Shown: positions 58,975 to 64,000 of the stretch, piece by piece
How the letters are laid out: each line of letters opens with the position of its first letter
How positions within the stretch are numbered: the first letter of the stretch is position 1
NCBI RefSeq assembly: GCF_900109995.1
Contig: NZ_FOCB01000010.1
Coordinates: forward strand, 1-64,000
Length of the DNA: 64,000 nt
DNA from: Pseudomonas sp. ok272
Lineage (GTDB): Bacteria > Pseudomonadota > Gammaproteobacteria > Pseudomonadales > Pseudomonadaceae
Direction of reading: 5' to 3'
Translations under genes and position numbers: made by a program
Notes under the pieces: model-generated
The model's input: the letters and a program-made list of their open reading frames with translations, nothing else
What the model was told of the DNA's origin: nothing
Database searches by the model: none

Positions 58975-60807
58975 TCAGGGGTGCGCCCACCGCGACAGGG
59001 CGACGCTGTCCTCGGTCGATAGCCTGGGATCAGGCCAGGCCTCTACGCTATCGGCCAACGCCCGGTACAACTGCATCGGCGATACCGGCTTATGCAGCAG
59101 CGGCACGCCGCTGTCACGCGCTTCGCGCAAGCGCTGCGTGGTGGTGTCGCCGGTGATGATCAAGGCCGGCACCGAGATCCCCAGCGCCTCGCGGACCTGG
59201 TGGATGACCTGGGTTCCGGTTTCGTTCTGGCGCAGGCAATAGTCACTGATCAGCATCTGTACCGGCCAGTGGGCCACGTGTTGCAGGGCCTCATCGATAA
59301 ACTCCGCCGCCCGGCATTCGCAGCCCCAATCTTCCAGCAACTGGACCATGGCCTCGCGCACAAAGGCGTCATCCTCGACCACCAACACCCGCAGGCCTCC
59401 CAGGTGCATGGGCTGGCGCTGGGGAACATCGCTCAGGGAGAACACATCGTCCGCCCACACGGGATCGACCCTCGGCAAGCGCACCCGGAACACACTGCCA
59501 CGCCCTGGCCGGGACACCAGGCTCAAACCATGATCGAGCGAACGTGCCAGCCCTTCGGTGATCGCCAGGCCCAGTCCCAGGCCCTTGAGGCGGTCACGCT
59601 CCGGGTTGCCTAACTGGTGGAACTCACGAAACACCTCCGACTGTTGCGCCGGCTCGATCCCAATGCCGGTATCGAACACCTCGATCGACACCTGCTCGCC
59701 CCGCTGCCGGGCGATCACCAGCAAGCCGCCGCACTCGGTGTAGCGAATGGCATTGGTGATCAGGTTGCGCAGGATCAGTTCCAGCAGCGCCGGGTCGGAG
59801 TCCACGGACAGGTGAGTCTCGCGGCACCGATAGACGATGCCCTTGGCATCCGCCTGGCCACCCAGTTCGTTCTCCAGGCGATTGAACAGCGGCTGTAATT
59901 GGAACCCGCGACGCTGCGGCTCGATCACGCCCGCCTCGATCCGCGAGAAGTCGAGCAAGGTGTTGAGCATCTGCGCCGACGCCTGGCTGGCGGCGCGCGC
60001 GTGGCCCAGCACCTTGCGCTGGACCTCGGACAGGTCACTGCGCTCCAGCACCTCCAGGAACAGCTCCTGGGCATGGATCGGCTGGCGCAGGTCATGACTG
60101 GCCGCGGCCAGGAACTTGGACTTGGCCAGGTTGGCTTCCTCGGCCTTGAGCCGGGCCTGATCGGCGCGCTCGGACTCGATCTTCAGGCACTCGACCAAGT
60201 CGCGGTTCTCGAAGCGCAAGGCAATGGCACTGCGCGAGGCCCGCTGGGCAATCATCGCCTGGCCGATCAGGCCCGCGACAAACAGGGTGCAACTGATGGC
60301 CAGGACGCGGTAGGACTCATCCCCGATCATCCACAACTTGCCGTTGATGGACGCCAGTTGTGCCAGTTGCATGCACAAGAACAGCGGCAGCACTGGCGCC
60401 AGCAACGAGGCGGCATTGCCGCTGATCCCGGCCAGAGCAGTCATGGCCAGCAGTTGCGCGGCGAGCGAGCCCTGGCCCATCACAACCCAGGCCAGGCCCC
60501 CCCAGACCAACCCTTCAAGTACCTTGATCAGGCCCATGTGGATCAGCAACCGTCGGCGATTGTCCACCGTCACGCCACGGCGCAAGGCCAGGCTCGCGTA
60601 ACTCACGCACAGCACCCGTGCGCTCACCACGGCACCCAGCCAGAGCAGCAGCGGGGAACGGTCCTGCGGGGAATCGAAGGCCAGTACGAGCACCACCGCC
60701 AGGGCGCTGCCCAGGTACAGCGACTGCTTGATACCCGCCAACACCAGGCGCATCTGCTCGACGCGGATGTCGCTGTCCACGTCGCCGCCCGGCGCTACGC
60801 GGCTCAA
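58975..60807 (-). CDS. membrane hybrid sensor histidine kinase
   Basis: About 610 residues if started at the TTG (60805-60807) that overlaps the stop of the regulator gene as TTGA; GTG or ATG codons a few residues later are alternatives, and the frame is open to 60978 without coding character. Several N-terminal membrane helices form a MASE-like sensor block (LAGIKQSLYLGSALAVVLVL onward). Coiled segment, then HisKA with FLAAASHDLRQPIHAQE, HATPase_c with NLITNAIRYTE and FDTGIGIEP. A C-terminal receiver follows with LVVEDDAFV and phospho-Asp in LISDYCLRQ and Lys in LLHKPVSP. Paired with the LuxR-type regulator upstream. The signal is unknown. Confidence 0.87.
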   Translation of the reverse strand: MSRVAPGGDVDSDIRVEQMRLVLAGIKQSLYLGSALAVVLVLAFDSPQDRSPLLLWLGAVVSARVLCVSYASLALRRGVTVDNRRRLLIHMGLIKVLEGLVWGGLAWVVMGQGSLAAQLLAMTALAGISGNAASLLAPVLPLFLCMQLAQLASINGKLWMIGDESYRVLAISCTLFVAGLIGQAMIAQRASRSAIALRFENRDLVECLKIESERADQARLKAEEANLAKSKFLAAASHDLRQPIHAQELFLEVLERSDLSEVQRKVLGHARAASQASAQMLNTLLDFSRIEAGVIEPQRRGFQLQPLFNRLENELGGQADAKGIVYRCRETHLSVDSDPALLELILRNLITNAIRYTECGGLLVIARQRGEQVSIEVFDTGIGIEPAQQSEVFREFHQLGNPERDRLKGLGLGLAITEGLARSLDHGLSLVSRPGRGSVFRVRLPRVDPVWADDVFSLSDVPQRQPMHLGGLRVLVVEDDAFVREAMVQLLEDWGCECRAAEFIDEALQHVAHWPVQMLISDYCLRQNETGTQVIHQVREALGISVPALIITGDTTTQRLREARDSGVPLLHKPVSPMQLYRALADSVEAWPDPRLSTEDSVALSRWAHP

Positions 60808-61415
60808 TCGATCAACCCCATGCGTCGCGCCACGAACGTCGCCTGGGAGCGGCTGGACACCTGCAACGCCAGCAACGTGGCCTGCACGTGCCCGCGCACG
60901 GTGTTCTCCGAGAGGTTGAGCTGGCGGCCGATCATTTTGTTCGACAGCCCCTGGCTGAGCAGGTCGAGCACTTCCCATTGGCGCGGCGTCAACTTGATCG
61001 AGGGGCCGCTGGCGTCAGACAACGGGGATTGGGCCTGCACATCGCCCGCGAGCATCTGGGTAATCAGTTCCAACATCCGCGCAGGTGCCTCGGCCTTGCA
61101 GACGAAGCCTTGGGCACCGTGGGCCAGCGCTTCCTGCTCCACCCGCGGCCCCTGCAAGCCGGACACCACCAGCACCTTCGCCAGCGGCCACCGGCGCTTG
61201 AGCAGGGCGATACCATTCAGGCCGTTAATGCCTTCGAGCTTGATGTCGAGCAAGACCAGATCGAGGGTGTCACTCGAACACAGCAACGCCTCTTCCAGTG
61301 AGGCCGCCTCGAATATCTGCACAGCCTTCAAGCCGGAGGTCAGCATCATGCTCACCCCGGAACGAAACAAAGCGTGGTCATCAACAAGCAGCAGGTGCGC
61401 AGTCATGCCGGCCAT
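60804..61415 (-). CDS. LuxR/NarL-type response regulator
   Basis: 203 residues from ATG 61415 (ATG 61406 possible). Receiver domain with LLLVDDHALFR, phospho-Asp in LVLLDIKLEG and Lys in GFVCKAEAP. C-terminal LuxR HTH: LTPRQWEVLDLLSQGLSNKM then IGRQLNLSENTVRGHVQATL. It overlaps the kinase gene by 4 nt and forms the two-component pair. Target genes are not evident nearby. Confidence 0.9.
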   Translation of the reverse strand: MAGMTAHLLLVDDHALFRSGVSMMLTSGLKAVQIFEAASLEEALLCSSDTLDLVLLDIKLEGINGLNGIALLKRRWPLAKVLVVSGLQGPRVEQEALAHGAQGFVCKAEAPARMLELITQMLAGDVQAQSPLSDASGPSIKLTPRQWEVLDLLSQGLSNKMIGRQLNLSENTVRGHVQATLLALQVSSRSQATFVARRMGLID

Positions 61416-61601
61416 TCAATATCATCCATACCGCGCAAGCAACCAGTCCATGTGGACTATAGGAATGTCCCGTCGCAACTGATCAAGGTGGTCGGCACAC
61501 CTTAAGGATGAGTTCATGAACCGCGCTGATCGAGGGCTGTCGCTACATGCGTGACGCCGTCGACGCGCCTGCGTTGATGATGTCACCGCATCAGGCCGGT
61601 G

Positions 61602-61886
61602 CTACGTGTTCCCCGCCTCGTACTTTTCCCCTTCGCCCCTCGCCAACCAAGATTCATTGACGCTGAGCAACTGGGCAATCTCCGGCAGGCGCTGCCTGGG
61701 CAAGCCACGGGCGAACCAGTTCGTCATGTTCTGGGGGCTGACCCGCAAAAACAACGCGAAATCCATGGGTGAGATATTGCACTGGGCCAGTAGCGCCCGA
61801 AAACGTGGACCGGATCCACGAAGACTGCCCGAGCGCCGTGTCAGAGATTGCTGTCCTGCACACGCGCCGATACCTTGATTGGCCAT
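61602..61886 (-). CDS. small CI/XRE-like helix-turn-helix protein
   Basis: 94 residues from the ATG at 61886, chosen for the GAAGGGAAAAGGA RBS; longer frames to 61910 and 62084 lack one and run into the tRNA terminator. The segment RALLAQCNISPMDFALFLRV, then SPQNMTNWFARGLPRQRLPEI, followed by LLSVNESWLARGEG, looks like the DNA-binding half of phage CI-type repressors, which end in a similar WL.xG motif. There is no peptidase domain. It may be a host regulator or a prophage remnant near tRNA-Lys. Confidence 0.65.
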   Translation of the reverse strand: MANQGIGACAGQQSLTRRSGSLRGSGPRFRALLAQCNISPMDFALFLRVSPQNMTNWFARGLPRQRLPEIAQLLSVNESWLARGEGEKYEAGNT

Positions 61887-62060
61887 TCCTTTTCCCTTCT
61901 GTTGCTCCATGGGTTTACGGGTGCGCCCAACGCGTTGAGGTACCCGGCAACCAGTATAAACAAACGCTTGCGCTGCACGGAGCCGGCTACGGCAAGCGGT
62001 CCGCCCTAAAGCGGTTGTCCTGCTCACCTCCCAGCCCCGCGCGATCACCTTTTTAAAGGC

Positions 62061-62101
62061 AAAAAAAAACCCGGAAATCCTCACTTGCGTGGGCCTTCCG
62101 G
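62061..62101 (-). terminator. intrinsic terminator after tRNA-Lys
   Basis: On the minus strand CCGGAA pairs with TTCCGG and the inner CAC/GTG adds to the stem; nine T follow (A 62061-62069 on plus). Confidence 0.85.
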
Positions 62102-62121
62102 ATTTTCTAAACCGCCAAAAA

Positions 62122-62197
62122 TGGTGGGTCGTGTGGGATTCGAACCTACGACCAATTGGTTAAAAGCCAACTGCTCTACCAACTGAGCTAACGACCC
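62122..62197 (-). tRNA. tRNA-Lys (anticodon UUU)
   Basis: 76 nt with encoded CCA. The acceptor GGGTCGT pairs with ACGACCC; the D-stem (GCTC/GAGC), the T-loop GTTCGAATC and the anticodon loop CUUUUAA, giving UUU (62162-62164), are all present on the minus strand. It decodes AAA/AAG. A terminator follows 20 bp downstream. Confidence 0.97.
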
Positions 62198-62260
62198 GCT
62201 GTGTGGTGGCGCGTATAATACTGATTTTTAAGGACTATTCAACACCTATTTTGAAATAAA

Positions 62261-62953
62261 TCAAAAATAAGGTGTTGGGTCGCTGATTCCGGCCGCAGCG
62301 AAGCCTTCTGCACGCAGGCGGCAGCTGTCGCATTTGCCGCACGCATGGCCGCGCTCATCGGCCTGATAGCAAGAAACGGTCAGCCCGTAGTCGACCCCAA
62401 GCTTCACCCCAGCCTGAACGATTTGCGCCTTGCTGAGATTCTGTAGCGGGGCCTGGATGCGGAAGCCGTTGCCTTCAACCCCGGCCTTGGTCGCCAGGTT
62501 GGCCATGCGTTCAAAGGCCTCGATGAACTCAGGACGGCAATCCGGGTAGCCGGAGTAGTCCACCGCATTGACCCCGATGAAGATGTCACGGGCCCCCAGC
62601 ACTTCAGCCCAACCCAGGGCAAGCGACAGGAACACCGTGTTGCGCGCAGGCACATAGGTAATCGGGATGCCTTCGCTGGGCGCTTCAGGTACATCGATGG
62701 CGCTATCGGTCAATGCCGAACCGCCAATACCGTTCAGGTCCAAACCGATGACTTTGTGCTCGACGACACCCAGATCCCGCGCCACACGCTCGGCAGCACG
62801 CAGCTCGGAGCGGTGACGCTGGCCATAGTCGAAGCTCATGGTGTAGCAGCTATAGCCTTGCGCGCGGGCCATCGCCACGACGGTCGCCGAGTCCAGGCCA
62901 CCAGACAGCAGTATCACCGCACGTTTTTCGGTGGTGTTCAGTTGTTCAGTCAT
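62261..62953 (-). CDS. queC: 7-cyano-7-deazaguanine synthase
   Basis: Makes preQ0 from CDG in the queuosine pathway. 230 residues from the ATG at 62953. P-loop pyrophosphatase motif SGGLDS at about 17-22 and the zinc-binding C-terminal cysteines [17 protein letters not shown]. It nearly abuts queE, whose stop is at 62955, so the two form an operon. Confidence 0.95.
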   Translation of the reverse strand: MTEQLNTTEKRAVILLSGGLDSATVVAMARAQGYSCYTMSFDYGQRHRSELRAAERVARDLGVVEHKVIGLDLNGIGGSALTDSAIDVPEAPSEGIPITYVPARNTVFLSLALGWAEVLGARDIFIGVNAVDYSGYPDCRPEFIEAFERMANLATKAGVEGNGFRIQAPLQNLSKAQIVQAGVKLGVDYGLTVSCYQADERGHACGKCDSCRLRAEGFAAAGISDPTPYF

Positions 62954-62954
62954 T

Positions 62955-63602
62955 TCAGCGCCCCGGCTCGTCATTCCAAAGATATTTGTGTAGCTGCAAC
63001 TGCAGGCGTACCGGCAGGTTGTCGGCGACAACCCAGTCAGCCAGGTCGCGTGCGTTCAGATCGTGATGACTCGGCGAGAACAGGACCTCGCCGGCCCGCC
63101 GCTCCAGCCCGTACTGGATCAGCTTGGACACTGCCCAGTCATAGTCCGCGCGCGAGCAGATCACAAACTTGACCTGGTCATTGGCTGTCAGCAACGCGAT
63201 ATTTTCGTAGCGGTTACGCTGGGACTCTTTGGAGTCTGGGGTTTTCAGGTCAACGACGCGACTAACCCGCGGGTCGACCGCACTGATGTCCAAGGCGCCG
63301 CTGGTCTCCAGCGAGACCTCATAGCCTGCATCGCACAGTTGCTTGAGCAACGGGATGGCATTCGGTTGCGCCAACGGCTCACCGCCGGTGACACAGACAT
63401 AGCGAGGCCGGAAGCCGGCAACTTGCTCAAGGATGTCGTCGAGGGTTCGCAAGGTGCCGCCGCTGAACGCGTAGGCACTGTCGCAGTATCCGCAACGCAA
63501 TGGGCAACCGGTCAAGCGCACAAATACTGTGGGCAGCCCGGCAGTCCGCGTTTCACCCTGCAACGAGTAAAAAACTTCGGTGATTCTCAATGTGTCTTGC
63601 AT
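62955..63602 (-). CDS. queE: 7-carboxy-7-deazaguanine synthase
   Basis: Radical-SAM enzyme making CDG in queuosine synthesis. 215 residues from ATG 63602; a GTG at 63611 is an alternative. CX3CX2C cluster motif C33-PLR-C37-GY-C40, with [18 protein letters not shown] upstream and GGEPLAQ for SAM binding. First gene of queE-queC, downstream of cpoB. Confidence 0.95.
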   Translation of the reverse strand: MQDTLRITEVFYSLQGETRTAGLPTVFVRLTGCPLRCGYCDSAYAFSGGTLRTLDDILEQVAGFRPRYVCVTGGEPLAQPNAIPLLKQLCDAGYEVSLETSGALDISAVDPRVSRVVDLKTPDSKESQRNRYENIALLTANDQVKFVICSRADYDWAVSKLIQYGLERRAGEVLFSPSHHDLNARDLADWVVADNLPVRLQLQLHKYLWNDEPGR

Positions 63603-63721
63603 AGTCGCCACGGGCGTAACAGCTAAACAGGCTGTCCGCCTCCGTCAGGCACTTGATGGAACCCCGCCAACGCGCGGACCCCAAAAAGCGGTGTTTCATA
63701 AAAAGGGCGTGAATTCTAACG

Positions 63722-63746
63722 AAAAAACCCGCGACAAGCGCGGGTT
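63722..63746 (-). terminator. intrinsic terminator after cpoB
   Basis: AACCCGCG pairs with CGCGGGTT around a 5-nt loop, with six A on plus (T on minus) at 63722-63727. Confidence 0.88.
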
Positions 63747-63769
63747 TCTTATGAACTGATCAAACAGCG

Positions 63770-64000
63770 CTACATGCGCTGCAGGTCGCGTTGAGCCAAC
63801 TGAGCAGCGGAAGTGCCCGGATATTGGGAAACCACCTGCTGCAGAATGCCTTTGACCTTGTCGGTATGACCCAGGCGGCGCTCCACGTCAGCAAGCTTGT
63901 ATAACGAATCCGGCACTTTGGCGTGCTTGGGGTACAACTGCGAAACCTTGGCGAAAGCCTGGCCAGCACCTTGTAAATCGCCCTTGGCCAAGTTCACTTC
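63770..64000 (-). CDS. cpoB: cell division coordinator CpoB (YbgF), C-terminal TPR part
   Basis: The 5' end lies beyond the window. The visible ~77 residues (NLAKGDLQGAGQAFAKVSQL..., DSLYKLADVERRLGHTDKVK, then QLAQRDLQRM) are TPR repeats ending as the YbgF/CpoB family does. This periplasmic protein works with the Tol-Pal complex and PBP1B in cell constriction. Its stop precedes a strong terminator; the order cpoB, queE, queC, tRNA-Lys, nadA region is as in other pseudomonads. Confidence 0.9.
   Translation of the reverse strand, partial: EVNLAKGDLQGAGQAFAKVSQLYPKHAKVPDSLYKLADVERRLGHTDKVKGILQQVVSQYPGTSAAQLAQRDLQRM

Noticed and set aside
62198-62260. Riboswitch (preQ1) near queC
   Set aside because: This gap is downstream of queC, and no preQ1-like pseudoknot was recognisable upstream of queE (63603-63721).

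Overview
The window is chromosomal DNA of a fluorescent pseudomonad (Pseudomonas fluorescens/putida lineage). The evidence is high GC with long antisense open frames, a complete Entner-Doudoroff/glucose-uptake locus in the gene order known from P. putida KT2440, an arcDABC arginine deiminase operon, and many copies of the short GTGGGAGCG/CGCTCCCAC palindromic repeats (REP/REPIN) typical of P. fluorescens. Most of it is core genome. The clearest accessory DNA is the AT-rich first ~1.05 kb.

Left edge (1-1101): the 3' end of a gene resembling a pesticin-type muramidase toxin overlaps (ATGA) a small secreted protein that is probably its periplasmic immunity partner. A signal-peptide ORF that stops inside the eda terminator follows. 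1132-20041: glucose catabolism. zwf-pgl-eda (minus) is divergent from hexR; then gtsABCD-oprB-mutarotase (glucose ABC uptake, porin, anomer conversion), an AGE-family epimerase, the gltR/gtrS two-component system, edd-glk, and divergent gap-1. HexR half-site pairs TTGT-N7-ACAA are visible twice between edd and gap-1, with a degenerate copy between zwf and hexR.

20129-25218: a heme cell-surface-signalling cluster (Fur box, ECF sigma, FecR-like anti-sigma, STN-type TonB receptor, heme oxygenase). 25371-30534: DUF454 protein, chemoreceptor, class III CoA-transferase, AlkA glycosylase. 30531-37322: two arcD paralogues head to head, the second followed by arcA, arcB and arcC, with a candidate ANR promoter. 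37384-45830: a DUF5064 protein, the sigma54 activator gcsR, and gcvH-gcvP-sdaA-gcvT with three GcsR-like 18-bp sites and a good -24/-12 promoter. Glycine is thus cleaved to CO2, NH3 and methylene-THF and serine is deaminated; glyA is not in this operon.

46227-50472: cold-shock protein, RDD membrane protein, nadA, GNAT acetyltransferase, and a LysE exporter divergent from an Lrp/AsnC regulator. 50482-58910: accessory catabolic modules, namely BCCT transporter plus two enolase-superfamily enzymes with a divergent LysR, and a TetR regulator divergent from a polyamine-type binding protein plus carboxylesterase with a perfect operator-like palindrome. 58975-64000: LuxR response regulator/hybrid kinase pair, a short CI-like HTH protein, tRNA-Lys(UUU), queC, queE, and the 3' end of cpoB (ybgF).

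Starts were chosen from ribosome-binding sites, overlaps and family lengths. Family names come from recognising motifs by eye; no database search was run.
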